A stretch of 64,000 nt of DNA from Odiellus spinosus. Taxonomy: Eukaryota; Arthropoda; Arachnida; Opiliones; Phalangiidae. Below are positions 28,501 through 39,600 of this stretch, one piece after another. The DNA is taken from the NCBI GenBank assembly GCA_963920705.1, contig OY987227.1, forward strand, positions 16,827,434 to 16,891,433. Direction: 5' to 3'. Both the position numbers and the translations under genes were made by a program. The notes beneath the pieces are model-generated. The model was not told the DNA's origin. It did no database searches and saw only the letters and a list, made by a program, of their open reading frames with translations. Each line of letters starts with the position of its first letter. Within the stretch, counting starts at the first letter, position 1.

Positions 28501-30691
28501 TTACAATCTTCCCCTTCCATTTAGCATTACTACTCCATATCTATAGTCAATGGTAAACTAGAAGGAAGGTTCAGTAGCGGCGACAAAGACGCCTTAGTAA
28601 CGACTAAAGTCGAAGTCAACGACGGTCGTTACCATACCGTGACGGTAGTCAGACAGAATAGAAGGTACGTGTCGGCAGCATAGTCGTCACGTAATCCAAC
28701 GTGTTGAATCTTAAATTAAATGTTATTAAATTTAAGGATTATTTTGAGTCTGAACGATGAAGAGTTGGGTCGAGCACGACTGCCTAAAGGTTCAGGTCCA
28801 ACGTTACTCGCTCCGGCTAAGGGTGGGTTGTTCTTCGGCGGGGTACCGGAGCGCATTAATATCGGCAATATGGCCGGAAGTCGAAATTTTTTCAAGGGTA
28901 CGATTAAAGACGCGGTTTTCAACGCAAAACTACTGCGTTTCAACGAGCCTGTCTCGTTTGAATCTGTTGGTATTGGTCGCACCGTTAAAAGTCAAATAAA
29001 TTCAATGAGCGACAGCCCCGAGCCCATTTTCAACGATACGAAAGTTGAACGTTGCGCCGATACCGATAAGTTTTCCGAAGAAAAACGAGCTCTCAAGTTT
29101 GGCGACGCCATTCGAAGTTTCGCCAAATTGACTTCCATCAATAAGAAAATCTTCGCAAGAGAGTAAGCTAGGTTTATTTCTCGGAGTTGTTAAGTTAGTT
29201 TCTCGAATATTTAATTTACGCTAGCACATCCAATTTAGTTTCAACATTACGTTTGCATTCCGTACGTACTTTCCAAACGGAATTCTCATGTACCTTAAGA
29301 ATGGTCGGAAGCCGGCCTACTTCACGGTGTACTTGGAAAAAGGACGAATCAACGTCGCCACCGATAAGGGTAAAACAACTCACATGGTCGCCGCCCCCGA
29401 GGGTCTGAACGACGGTCTGTGGCACGCCGTTGTTTTAGTCAAAAGGGGCAAGAAATTGACCGTTCAGGTCAATTCGCAAGGTCACGCGCAGATGCTGGAA
29501 GTGCGTAAGAGGTTGGGTGTCACGGCGCCACTGTACGTGGGGGGTGTACCCGATTACATTCAGATGCCTAGCGAAGTTATGGTACGAAAGAAATTTCGCA
29601 GTACCCATGAGAATTTCATCTTAAAATGAGTTTGTATTTAGGTAAGGGAAAGCTTTAAGGGCTGCGTAAAAGAGTATCAGATCAATGGTAACTACGTCGA
29701 TATTGCCAGTGGCGAGTTGGTAAATGTACAGCAATGTTTCACCAAGATCGAACGAGGGGCCTTTTTTAGCGGCGATGGTCACGCTAAATATAGTAAGTCA
29801 ACTATACTTGATCGAATTAGGCATAGCTCAAAATAACTATCTATTATTTGTATTAGGTTCCAATTTCAACCTGGGTAGTCGTTTAACTCTATCCATGGAG
29901 TTTAAAACGACGAAGCTGAATGGCATCTTGATAAGTCTTAGCGATCCTTCCGGTACTCCGAGCTTAGCCTTAGAACTTCAGAACGGCAAAGTTAGTTGTC
30001 ATACAGTTCCTCTAGAATTATAGAGAAGATATTGAAATTTTAACGCCATTTAAAGGTCATTGCGACAGTGAACACCGGATCCAGTCTGGGAACGTTCATG
30101 GCCACCAAGGGTTTCCTTTCAAAGTACGAAATGTGTGACGGCAAGTGGCATTCCGTCAAATTGTATTATGTCAAAAACTCCATCACGTTGAAAGTCGATA
30201 GCTACGACGTGGCTTACGGACTATCCCGAAACGGCAATGCGAACGGGGAACCAAGAACCTCTAGTCCTCTATACATTGGCGGTATCCCTGGTGCGTATAA
30301 ATAATTTATTTCAATCGCTTCATAAAACTATTGATCCCTAGAAAAGAAAAAATAAAAAAAATAAGTATTTTAAGCGCCTTATGCTAGAATCAAACGTTAA
30401 GGACCCTTTTGAAAGATTTTGCATGGCTAATATTTTAATTTCAATTGTTCATTACGATTGCATTTAAATAGTCCATTAGGCAACTATTTTGACTCTAAAC
30501 GAGAGACTTTTTTTTTTTTTTTTCTTTTTGTGTTTCTCATTCCAGAATACGCGCATAATGGTTCCCTGCATACCCGTAACAACTTCGTAGGTTGTTTAAA
30601 TAACATATCGTTTAACGAAGAAAGAGTTGATTGGCGAGACATGGCTGAACTTCACAACGTTTTGCCCAACTCTTGTCCCTTATCTAAATGA
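13597..30691 (+). CDS. Laminin subunit alpha (alpha-1/2 type), lacks first exon
   Basis: Large extracellular subunit that assembles with beta and gamma chains into laminin, the organiser of basement membranes. Fifty exons join with consistent phase into about 3165 residues ending at TGA 30689-30691; the family usually has 3075-3330. Domain order is LN, LE repeats, L4, LE, L4, LE, coiled coil, LG1-5. Two L4 domains between LE arrays point to the alpha-1/2 type rather than alpha-3/5. The first exon starts in mid-codon (phase 1) at residues [17 protein letters not shown], the start of a mature LN domain, so a signal-peptide exon lies upstream and was not found. Introns are mostly 55-100 bp; larger ones hold transposon remnants. 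The family call is very secure, and single exon ends are less so. Exon coordinates are given in the block entries that follow. Confidence 0.97.
14532..14885. mobile_element. MITE with about 50-bp terminal inverted repeats, family C
   Basis: Lies in a laminin intron. The left end, AAAGGGAGACTGAAGTCTGA followed by ATAAGTGATTTT, is mirrored by the right end (ATCGATAAAAAGTCGC then GACTTCATTCTCCCTTT). An inner inverted repeat pairs AGGCTTAACACGGAT and GAAATCTTGCCGATAACCAG (14628-14676) with CTGGTTATCGACGAGATTTC and ATCCGTGTTAAGCCT (14731-14779). It is about 350 bp with no transposase. Its ends are shared with copies near 6463, 10790 and 42500. Confidence 0.75.
15551..16161. other. Laminin intron with inverted repeat and family D copy
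   Basis: 15710-15860 resembles the family D sequence at 12555-12800. At 15868-15980 an inverted repeat pairs AAAATTTTACAATTACGGCT and TTGACGCCTTC with GAACGCGTCAAGCC and GTCGTAAAATTTTG. No coding sequence. Confidence 0.55.
16435..17442. other. Laminin intron, about 1 kb, with hairpin MITE
   Basis: Contains a hairpin element at about 16803-17096 described separately. The rest is AT-rich sequence with nothing recognisable. Confidence 0.5.
16803..17096. mobile_element. Hairpin MITE, GTTCACACTA family, copy 1
   Basis: The left end AAGCTGCGTTCATACTAG and AATCGATTT are mirrored at the right end by CAAATCGATT and GCTAGTGTGATCGTAGCTTA. Related elements with ends near TTCACACTA and AGTGTGAACG occur at 35622-35792 and 36793-36976, each also within an intron. 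About 290 bp, no coding sequence. Confidence 0.6.
17443..18760 (+). other. Laminin exons: first LE array
   Basis: Exons 17443-17560, 17742-17822, 17920-17957 (only 38 bp), 18069-18386 and the first part of 18631-18927. They encode cysteine-rich laminin EGF-like repeats following the LN domain, with the usual eight-cysteine spacing, for example [42 protein letters not shown] and [15 protein letters not shown]. These rigid repeats make the short-arm rod between the LN and L4 globules. The 38-bp exon is supported by perfect phase on both sides. Confidence 0.9.
18700..19420 (+). other. Laminin exons: first L4 (LamB) domain
   Basis: Encoded by most of 18631-18927, all of 18987-19306 and the start of 19373-19810. 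Signature stretches are [30 protein letters not shown] and [18 protein letters not shown], matching the laminin IV type A fold that interrupts an LE repeat. Confidence 0.9.
19373..21641 (+). other. Laminin exons: second LE array
   Basis: Exons 19373-19810, 19873-20081, 20144-20250, 20323-20500, 20560-20666, 20737-20920, 20984-21123, 21195-21431 and 21501-21641. They form a continuous run of LE repeats between the two L4 globules, including [15 protein letters not shown], a phrase typical of alpha-1/2 chains. All junctions keep phase. Confidence 0.92.
22025..22982 (+). other. Laminin exons: second L4 (LamB) domain
   Basis: Exons 22025-22195, 22295-22474, 22544-22668 and 22865-22982. Typical pieces are [28 protein letters not shown] and [12 protein letters not shown]. 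The first acceptor was placed at TTTAAAG before 22025. A nearer AG at 22037 gives a frame that does not read as laminin. Confidence 0.88.
23045..23702 (+). other. Laminin exons: third LE array
   Basis: Exons 23045-23185, 23246-23439 and 23506-23702. These are the last LE repeats before the coiled coil, including [28 protein letters not shown] and [20 protein letters not shown]. Confidence 0.92.
23767..25986 (+). other. Laminin exons: coiled-coil domains II and I
   Basis: Exons 23767-23909, 23970-24080, 24142-24256, 24326-24792, 24834-25009, 25073-25211, 25280-25505, 25581-25760 and 25832-25986. They encode about 570 residues rich in heptad-spaced Leu, Ala, Lys and Glu, starting with the conserved cysteine-containing [14 protein letters not shown] and ending just before LG1. 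This rod pairs with the beta and gamma chains to form the heterotrimer. Confidence 0.92.
26046..30691 (+). other. Laminin exons: LG1-LG5 receptor-binding region
   Basis: LG1: 26046-26201, 26559-26992. LG2: 27218-27380, 27455-27726, 27796-27919. LG3 and linker: 27996-28163, 28278-28331, 28525-28664, 28737-29162. LG4: 29239-29581, 29642-29792. LG5: 29857-29990, 30056-30290, 30546-30691. Each module shows the LG pattern: a YVGGLP/YFGGIP/FFGGVP/YVGGVP/YIGGIP turn, then a FxGCL/KGCV cysteine loop. In this family, LG1-3 bind integrins and LG4-5 bind dystroglycan and heparan sulphate. LG3-LG4 are joined by a linker of about 60 residues. For 29239 the acceptor AATTTAG was preferred over the nearer CTAG because only it keeps phase. 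Confidence 0.93.
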
Positions 30692-31662
30692 AGTCAAAGA
30701 ACACTTTCGCCCACTTCTTCCACCACCCTCCCCTCAATTACCATCATTAAGGACAGGCGACGAGACGTTTTTGTTTCGAGTTTAATATTTAACTTATGAT
30801 AATTCCTTCGTTTAACATATTTTCTTTTTATGTAAATTAATTTATTTACTAACTTTATTACTATATATATTTACTATAAGTCGATGTAGTTTGACACCAC
30901 TATCGAAGGCGGATAGTGAGACCTTTGTCTGTCCAAGCTACCAATCCTACGCGACATTGATCGATAGTATATCAAATATATAGAAAGTATTCGGTTTTTA
31001 ATGAAAAAAGAATAAAAATCATTAAAAACCGAGAGAATATTTGTAACAGAGTTTAATATTTTTATTTCGCGCGAAAAAGAGAGAGAGAGAAAAAAGATAA
31101 CGTACTTATAATAGTAGTGTATGTATTTAAAAGATTTATTATTAATAAGTTAGCTTTTAATGTTTTTATAGCGCGTTTTTGTTTGTTTTTAATTATAGCG
31201 TTTTAATTATTGTAAAAGTACAAATTTGAACAAAATCGTCGCCTTTTTAACTAGTTTTTTAACGTCAAGAAAGTCGATAACCTTAGAGGCAGAGATAATC
31301 GTCTTATTGGCTTTTAAATATCGATTTTTAAGAGTGTAGATTTTAACGCCCCCGAAATAGTAGAAATAACAATTAAAATGACTAAAACCAAATAAGCGTT
31401 TTGTGTCAGAATTTCAAGAAATATTCTTCTATTTTGGCTTATGCTTTTATAGGACGATTTAATCAAAGAACTGGAAGATAAGGTATCGCTTTAAACCAAT
31501 TATCTGTATTATAATAAAATCTCGCGAAGTCCTATTGTTATATAGTTAACCTGAAACCATTTTCCACAGTTTTAATAATTTACTCTTAGTATAAGTAGAT
31601 AGTTAATTTATATTTGCAAACCACGTGTAATGTACATTATATAGGTCAAATTTTCAGTAATT
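30692..31662 (+). other. Laminin 3' UTR and short intergenic region
   Basis: About 970 bp of AT-rich DNA with a GA-rich run near 31079-31092. The first strong AATAAA after the laminin stop is at 31011, inside a hairpin loop (listed separately). A T-rich tract ending in TTTTCAG (31651-31657) lies only five bases before the next gene's ATG. Confidence 0.5.
30992..31031 (+). terminator. Candidate laminin polyadenylation signal in a hairpin loop
   Basis: Perfect 13-bp arms CGGTTTTTAATGA (30992-31004) and TCATTAAAAACCG (31019-31031) enclose a 14-base loop that contains AATAAA at 31011-31016. It lies about 320 bases downstream of the laminin stop codon. Use as the real polyadenylation site is inferred, not shown. 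Confidence 0.45.
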
Positions 31663-34600
31663 ATGGTTGTTTTAAAGTTGACTTTAACTTTTTTATTCGT
31701 GGGTTTCAGTGGTGATGTCATTGGACAAGGTAAAGTTTTAAACTTTATTTTATGTGGAAAGTTTAGTTACATTGCTTTAAAGCGATAACGAAGACTACTA
31801 AAGTGTTATTTTTAATAATAACACGTAGAAACATTTTGCGATTTGAGCGTTCTAAGCTAGCCTAGTGGTGCTGGGCGGATCCGATTACTTGGAAAAGTTC
31901 GATTATCGATTACAATTACTCGGTTAAGAAACCGATTACATTCAACTGTTTTCCGATTACTTTCAAGTTTAATGCGTGAGCTGAAACGAAAAAAGTAGAG
32001 GTTATAAATTATCACGACTTTTGTACAAAGAAAAGTTACGCGGCAAGTAGGTGCGAGCGAGTAATCGTTGAAAGTAATCTTAGTGGACCGATTACCGGAT
32101 CTTAGCGATTACTTTTAAAAGTAATCGGACCCGCTCAGCACTGTATAGCCTATATCTTATTTTGGGTGGTTACCAGGTGAGACTAATAATTTTTATGTAT
32201 ATTAACGAGTAACGTTTCACGAGTTTTAACTTTTTATGAATATATTAATAATTATATAATCAAATAAAAAAAATATATTCGTCTTCATTATCCCTTCAAG
32301 GTAGCATTATAAGTATGTTTCAAACAGGGCGCAATATTTAGTTATATCATAAAATTGTACGGTTTAATTGCACCCAAAAAAGTAGTCAAATATTGTTTTT
32401 TTTCTATGAAATGATGGTATTTCCAAGCTCACGAAAGTTATTAATAGGCAAATAGTAACTAGGAAAATTGTGTAATCGTACGAACAACGTGCTCAAAGCA
32501 AAATTAGCTTTTGGTTTAGAATTTCGTTATTCCAATCAGAGAAATATAAACTTATATTTGTGCAACAGAAACTGCAAGATCACTGCCTGACGCGTTTTCA
32601 ACCTATGTTTCCGTTTATTACGGAGAGAGTCAAGTTTTAGACGAGGTCCAATTAAACTACGACAAGATTAGAAATAAAGGTTCCATTATCTTCAAAAGTG
32701 GAGCTGTTTACGTTTACAACTTCGCCGATGATGAATTTTTAGGCATTCCAGGTATGTGGTGTGCTGACAAGAATGTGATGGATAATTACAAAGCCTGTAT
32801 TAATTAATAGTGCACTATTAATTAATCCAAGACCCAAGGTAGCTATAAAATCCCTTTTTCTCAAGGAACGATTCAAGGTAGTTGGGAGCCCAAATACATA
32901 TAGCACTACATATTAGGCGCTTCGACATGAAACGTAAATCATTTGGAGCTCTAGGTTGAGATGGGCATTCATAGTGTACTTATTTATCAAATCATTGGTG
33001 CTAATGTTCATTAGCAAATTTACATTTCAATGTGTACTTGCGATATTGTTTAAATTAATTGACTTGTATGTCTAGAGTCATCGTGTAAAGCGTTCAAAAT
33101 AGACCGAGACGACCCTTTCTTTTTCTTACCCTTTAAGGACCTAGACAGAGGTGGTTTGCAATTAGAAAGTCCTGATGTCGCCTTCCATTTGGATGGAGAC
33201 CATAAGGTGATTTTATTTTTAAGCCTATAGTGTTTCGTGTACGAAGTTGTTGAACTAAACGAAAGGGTGTAATGTAATTGCGAGTGAAATACTTCATCTA
33301 AGAAATGTTTTATATTTGAAGTGTGCTTGAACTAAACGAACGACATGAGGGCAGTTGTAGTGAAGAAAACAAATAATGTGAAAAATGTATGAGTGATTTG
33401 TGAAATACTTCAACCAATTCCATTTCAGGTTGTGTCCAATAAAAATCTTGATGGCAATAGAGCTGAACACTGGGCGAGTAATAAGACACTGGTATTTGCA
33501 GAAACCAATTGGAATTGCGCCTTGGACCATTGGTTTGATAGTAAGAAGCAATTGAAGTGAAACTTCGCCTCCTTATTTTTTTATTTTTATTATTATTATT
33601 TTTTTTATTTTTTGGAACATTTATATTCAGACGTACCAAATGTTGTCTACCCTTTAAAAATTAAAATGAAATGCGTATTTTCCGATGAGCAGCCTGTAGG
33701 TGCAATAGAACCTTTTTCAAAATCTTTCGAACACGATTATAGGTTTTTTAAATTTGACCCGAATCCACCAAAAGAAGAAGCTTTCCAAGTACGTTCTACT
33801 AGTTAATTAATTCATTAATTTTTAATATTATCTCATCACTTACATACAGCAACCTTTGGGAATTTATTGTTTGGGTAAGAATAGCACAACGACAAAACCT
33901 AAACTGCCTTCTAGGTTTAAATTAGAAGCGGAAGTTCTGATTCCGAATTTTGACGTGGTAGTCAGGGAAAAAATTCACGTATGATAATAATTTCAACAAT
34001 TTTAAGAATTGTTAAACTAGAACCACTAATATAAGATCATTATTTAACGCAATAGTACTGGTACGATAGTGACTTTAAACTCGTTCGTTTTGATCGATAC
34101 TCTAACGACAATGAATTGCAACTAACAACTTTTTATGATTACGGCAAAGGTTCGTGACCTGAAGAAACGCATTTGATTTTAAGTATCAGGTTTTCGTAAC
34201 TATATTCATCGAATGTTCCATTCATTACAAAGGAGTCATTTACGAACTGTCTAATAGTATTAGCGCTATCAGCCAAAAATGTGTCATTATGAAAATGGAT
34301 GACACACGAATGCCCTCGGCGGACGAAACACTGTCGAATGAAAAATTTCCTGGTGAATATCAATACGTTGGACAGCGTGTTATCAATGGTATAACGTACT
34401 ATATCTGGGCGGCTTCCTCTACCGATGACCCCTATGCTCACAGTTTTAAAGTTAGAAATATGTATTACGTCAAAGTAAGAGTATATTTAGTCATTTTTAG
34501 ATAATTAGTAAACTTATATGAATTGTAGATCATTAAATTTCGCAGGAGATGGAAGCGACGGAGGAAAATATCTACCGATACATTCCAACCCAACAGGATA

Positions 34601-35939
34601 CGTACGATATTAAAGATGGATATGTATTTAAACCCTGATTAAAAATCCCATTATCTTCACGTTTGCATGACACAAACACTTTATTTTTTCTAGCTTGATA
34701 ACGTTTCTAAAGAAAGTCTTTTCGGTTACCGAATCTCACCGTCGGATTGGTCCATGATGGATGTCACACCTTGCTTCTACAAACCCGGTCAAATAATTTA
34801 TTTCCAAATAGACATTCTATCTAGAGGTGCCAAATTCAAATTTTATCTCGTAGATCTAAATTAAATATTTTTCTGATCTTCCCGCGTCCCAGGTCTAAAG
34901 CCTATTCCACCGAACTTGGCCTCTTTGTTTAAAGAAGGATTACACGGTGAATTGTTAGGCGCAATGGGCATATCACCAGCACGTCTCAACAAAATGCAGG
35001 TTAGGTTTATTTTTTAACCTAATGCGAAAAGTTTTCTATACATTTACGTTGCTAAACACTTCATACAGATTGCCTACTTTGATGACGGAGACGTCTGGGC
35101 TACAGCCGCCATCACTGAAAATCCGAGCTTGTTAGGTAAATAACCAGTAGGAATGAACAGGTACCCCGAGATGAAAATATTACATCACACCTCGGGGTGG
35201 GTTTGAACTTCCCTCGCCGTCATTAACTTACCGGATAGGGGTCCCCGAACTATCAGTATTTCACTATGGCTTTAGACTATATAACTTACTATCATCACTG
35301 ATGAGCCAGGGTTGGGGCCCTTAAACATAGATATAAACCAAGGAAGTCAACGCGTTTCTAAATAAAATACATTTATGCTAACATTACTAAATTATTGGCT
35401 GTTTAGTATCCAATAGATGTTACATAAAGTGTTCGTGTTTAACAATAATTACAATTAGTGCATAATTTATATTTCACAAAGGTATTGGGATTACAAATAG
35501 CGAACCATCTCTTTCTGATGCCTTCGATCGTTTGCAAAATCATGTCAATAGCGATAAGTTTGTGTTCTCCATCCTGGACCCAACATCTAAACAGGTGCTT
35601 ATTGTTAAATGGATCATTTTTAAAGCCGCATTCACACTAGAAACTTTGAAATCGTTTGGAAAGGTTGAATTCAAAAATATTGGTAGATAAATGATCAAAA
35701 CAAATTTACAAATAATTATTAGAATAGTCGACTTACACATTTAAAACGTTATTAAAGTACCTAATGTTGAATGTGAACGTAGCTTATATAATGCAAGATA
35801 ATGAAAATTTTCAACTTTAATTAATACGGAATAGGAATACATGTACAAAGGCGTGATAGTGGACCAAATTGAGAGTAGCGGAGGTACGTTGTATAGACCC
35901 AAAAAATACTGGGGCAAAAAATTACTAAACTTTAATTAA
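31663..35939 (+). CDS. Secreted LolA-like domain protein, 572 aa
   Basis: Fourteen exons: 31663-31729, 32569-32751, 33076-33206, 33429-33540, 33631-33788, 33850-33978, 34056-34149, 34233-34474, 34546-34623, 34694-34826, 34893-34999, 35069-35135, 35482-35594, 35835-35939. The lengths sum to a whole number of codons. It starts MVVLKLTLTFLFVGFSGDV, a clear signal peptide, and ends at TAA with no membrane segment. The body resembles animal secreted proteins with LolA-like domains (LPDAFSTYVSVYYGE, LPSRFKLEAEV, TTFYDYGKGVIYELSN, MMDVTPCFYKPGQ), judged from pattern memory only. It shares layout and short motifs with the gene at 36668-48442 but lacks that gene's PAN modules and anchor. Function unknown. 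AATAAA follows at 35980-35985. The 34233 acceptor and the last exon (a possible alternative donor at 35884) are the least certain calls. Confidence 0.75.
31730..32568. other. Intron 1 of the 572-aa gene
   Basis: 839 bp between the signal-peptide exon and the first domain exon. It holds the hAT-like MITE described separately; the rest is AT-rich with nothing else recognisable. Confidence 0.6.
31858..32152. mobile_element. hAT-like MITE in intron 1
   Basis: Terminal inverted repeats GTGGTGCTGGGCGGATCCGA (left) and TCGGACCCGCTCAGCACTGT (right) frame a roughly 280-bp element. The flanks repeat TAGCCTA at 31858-31864 and 32146-32152, consistent with a 7-8 bp target duplication of the hAT type. 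The interior is rich in GATTAC motifs and has no transposase. Confidence 0.7.
35136..35481. other. Intron 12 of the 572-aa gene
   Basis: 346 bp. It includes a GGTTTGAACTTCC stretch resembling a tRNA B box, but no A box or foldable cloverleaf accompanies it. Confidence 0.5.
35622..35792. mobile_element. Hairpin MITE, GTTCACACTA family, copy 2
   Basis: The left end AAAGCCGCATTCACACTAGA and AACTTTGAAATCGTTT are mirrored by AAAACGTTATTAAAG and GTTGAATGTGAACGTAGCTT at the right end. It lies in intron 13 of the 572-aa gene and is closest to the copy at 36793-36976. Confidence 0.6.
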
Positions 35940-36667
35940 TTTCGTACAAAAATGTACGAATGAATGACCTAAAATATGAAATAAACTGTAAATCAAGGAA
36001 AGAAAGTGTTCTGATAATAATATAATATCCATACATCATGGACAATGCGATGATAGTACCTTTATACTTTTGTTCCGGATGAGGTTTAACATTGAGTATA
36101 ATTCCCCTCTCTGACCCCCTCTTAAACAGAAGTATAACTGCCTACGCCCTTCAAATATTTAAAAATCTCAATTATCGCTACTGTATCAGGTAAATTAATT
36201 TATAGATTACTCGATCGATAGGTAGGCCAAAGTCACTTTCTACATTATAACTTCGCTACGCGTTCCGTAACTTCCATTGTTAAAATCATCCCCTGATAAG
36301 AATAGGGGGCGGATTCCCGTTTAGATTATAACATTCTATATAGTATTATATTTGTTTGTTCTGCTTTAACAATAATAGGCCTAAATTAATAATGTAATTG
36401 ATCCAATCTCCGATTTAATCTCTTTTATCATTATAAACTTCGATTACAATTATTCTCTTGCGCCTTCATTTTTTTCCACTGACTCGCCCCCTTAATACGG
36501 TTTGGGTGTCCGATCTTGCGAGAAGGGAAACTCGGTAGCTATTGAGTTAATTTAAAAGGTATTTGTTATTATTTGATTTTTAAACAATTAATTTTATATT
36601 GTTAGGAAATTATATTAAGTTTATTTTGATTTTTCCACAGGGTCGGTTAAAATATACTCAGTTCATC
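35940..36667 (+). other. Intergenic spacer and 5' leader of the next gene
   Basis: Contains AATAAA at 35980 for the upstream gene and otherwise no recognisable element. A T-rich tract ending in TTTTTCCACAG (to 36640) is a good 3' splice site 27 bases before the next ATG, suggesting a 5' UTR intron or trans-splice acceptor. Confidence 0.45.
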
Positions 36668-39600
36668 ATGGGAAAATTAGGGAAGTTAACTTCTCTCGTT
36701 TTCTCTCTCCTCGTGGTTTACCATTCTCTGAATGGTGCAGATGGTCAGGGAACCTGTAGGAATGCTCCCACCCTCGATAGTACGTTTATTTTTTTCATTG
36801 AAGCCAACTTCACACTAAAAACTTTGAAAAACTCCGATTTCAACCGTTTTGGAAAGATGGAATTGAAATAATTTAAGATCTTTTTTCTTATTAAATTTTT
36901 TATTCGATCCAAAATTTAATTTTAACATTTTAAACGGTTCAAAAAAGAAAAACGTTAGTGTGAACGCTGCTTGCCTATATTTTTTCCCATTAAAGCTTAA
37001 AAATATATTAAATACGTTAAATAATAAATACTTTAAATTACCATCGCTAAAATCGATAATTTATAAGAAACTACATTTTTGGAGGGAAATATGAAAGAGC
37101 AATGTTAATACTCGGTAACAACAATATTACGACACTGTCTAGTACTAACCTTCTAGTGGATTAGATTAGGAGTTTTACTGTGAAACTTTGTTGTTTCGAG
37201 TTTGTCAATGCGTAACATATAAATTGTAAAATTTTGAGGTCAACTGTAAATATCATTTCTCAAAATATATAATTGTTATTATCTTGATAATTTGATTTGA
37301 AGATTCATAACTGTTTGAAAACAGTTTCAAAGACTTAAGTGTGACCCACCAAAAGGGGGTTTATAAACACCTGTTAAAATTTAACAATTGTGTCCTTTAG
37401 TTGTAGACAGTTAATTACACAAGTATTAACCCGTTAAATTAACAATTATTAATACACTGTAAAAAATAAAGGGTCGGATAAATACCTTTAAAGGTATTTC
37501 TGCTTGCCACCCCAGGCGCACCCTTTTAGGTACTTATTAATACCCTACTTTAGGGGTATTATAAAATACCTTCTATTAAGGGTATTAATGAAGACCTTTG
37601 GGGTACTATTTAGCACCATATATGGTATTTTTTCAGACTTCAAAAAAATACTATTGGGGTTCGAAAAAAGACCTTTTGGGTCATTAGGGGTACTAATTGG
37701 TACCATATATGGTATTTATCCAGACTTCAAAACTTCGCTTTAGGGGTACGAAATAATACCTTTTCGGCCATTAGAGGTACTAATTGGCACCATATAAGGT
37801 ATTTATCCAGACTTCAAAACTTCGCTTTAGGGGTACGAAATAATACCTTTTCGGCCATTAGAGGTACTAATTGGCACCATATAAGGTATTTATCCAGACT
37901 TCAAAACTTCGCTTTAGGGGTACGAAATAATACCTTTTCGGCCATTAGAGGTACTAATTGGCACCATATAAGGTATTTATCCAGACTTCAAAATTTCGCT
38001 TTGGGGTGTGAAAAAATACCTTTTCGGCCATTAGAGGTACTAATTGGCACCATATAAGGTATTTATCCAGACTTCAAAATTTCGCTTTGGGGTGTGAAAA
38101 AATACCTTTTCGGCCATTAGAGGTACTAATTGGCACCATATAAGGTATTTTTCGGGAAAATAAAAGATACTTCTTTCATTATTTAAATAGTAGCAAACCT
38201 GGAAGATTTATTTGTACAAAATAATGGGTTATCATACATCAAAATAAATCCAGATTTGTATTATGGTTTCATGCACTTTGAGAAATTGGTTTTTCACGAG
38301 GTTACAAGTTTGTTAACTTTAATTTTAGTACAAAGTTATGGGTTGGAAAAGAGGTTTATAACAAGTTTATGATTTTGGTTTTTAAAAGAAGTTCATTAGT
38401 TTGGAAAAGAAAGCTTTTTATAAGACGTTTATGCATTTGAGAAAGATGGGTTTTATGGATTTTGAGAAATGGAATTTTATCACAAATATATGAATATGTT
38501 AGTTTTTATCACATTTTTATGAATTTGTTAGTTTTAATCACAAATTTGTGGGTTTAGTATTTACCACAAAGATGGGTTCCAAAAAGGCCTTTTACAACAA
38601 GTTTATTATTTTTAAATACTAATAATGAGTCATTAAATACTAATAATGAGTCTTTAATTACTAATAATAAACCATTAAATACTAATTGTGAATTATGAAT
38701 TATATAATATTACTATGAATTATTTATTACTAAATATGAATTAAATATTACTAATTATGAATTAAATATTACTAATTATGAATTAAATATTTAATACGAA
38801 TTAAATATTTAATACGAATTAAATATTTAATACGAATTAAATATTTAATACGAATTAAATATTTAATACGAATTAAATATTTAATACGAATTAAATATTT
38901 AATACGAATTAAATATTTAATACGAATTAAATATTTAATACGAATTAAATATTTAATACGAATTAAATATTTAATACGAATTAAATATTTAATACGAATT
39001 AATTATTTAATACGAATTAAATATTTAATACGAATTAATTATTTAATACGAATTAAATATTTAATACGAATTAAATATTTAATACGAATTAAATATTTAA
39101 TACGAATTAATTATTTAATACGAATTAAATATTTAATACGAATTAATTATTTAATACGAATTAATTATTTAATACGAATTAATTATTTAATACGAATTAA
39201 TTATTTAATACGAATTAATTATTTAATACGAATTAATTATTTAATACGAATTAATTATTTAATACGAATTAATTATTTAATACGAATTAATTATTTAATA
39301 CGAATTAATTATTTAATACGAATTAATTATTTAATACGAATTAATTATTTAATACGAATTAATTATTTAATACGAATTATTAATTATTTAATACGAATTA
39401 TTAATTATTTAATACGAATTATTAATTATTTAATACGAATTATTAATTATTTAATACGAATTATTAATTATTTAATACGAATTATTTAATACGAATTATT
39501 TAATACGAATTATTTAATACGAATTATTTAATACGAATTATTTAATACGAATTATTTAATACGAATTATTAATTATTTAATACGAATTATTAATTATTTA

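Noticed and set aside
35190-35230. GGTTTGAACTTCC resembling a tRNA B box
   Set aside because: No A box or acceptor stem nearby; a chance match inside an intron.
35835-35883. Donor GGAG|GTACG at the end of the last exon of the 572-aa gene
   Set aside because: No good downstream continuation was found, and reading through gives a plausible end with a stop at 35937-35939 and AATAAA shortly after; splicing here remains possible.
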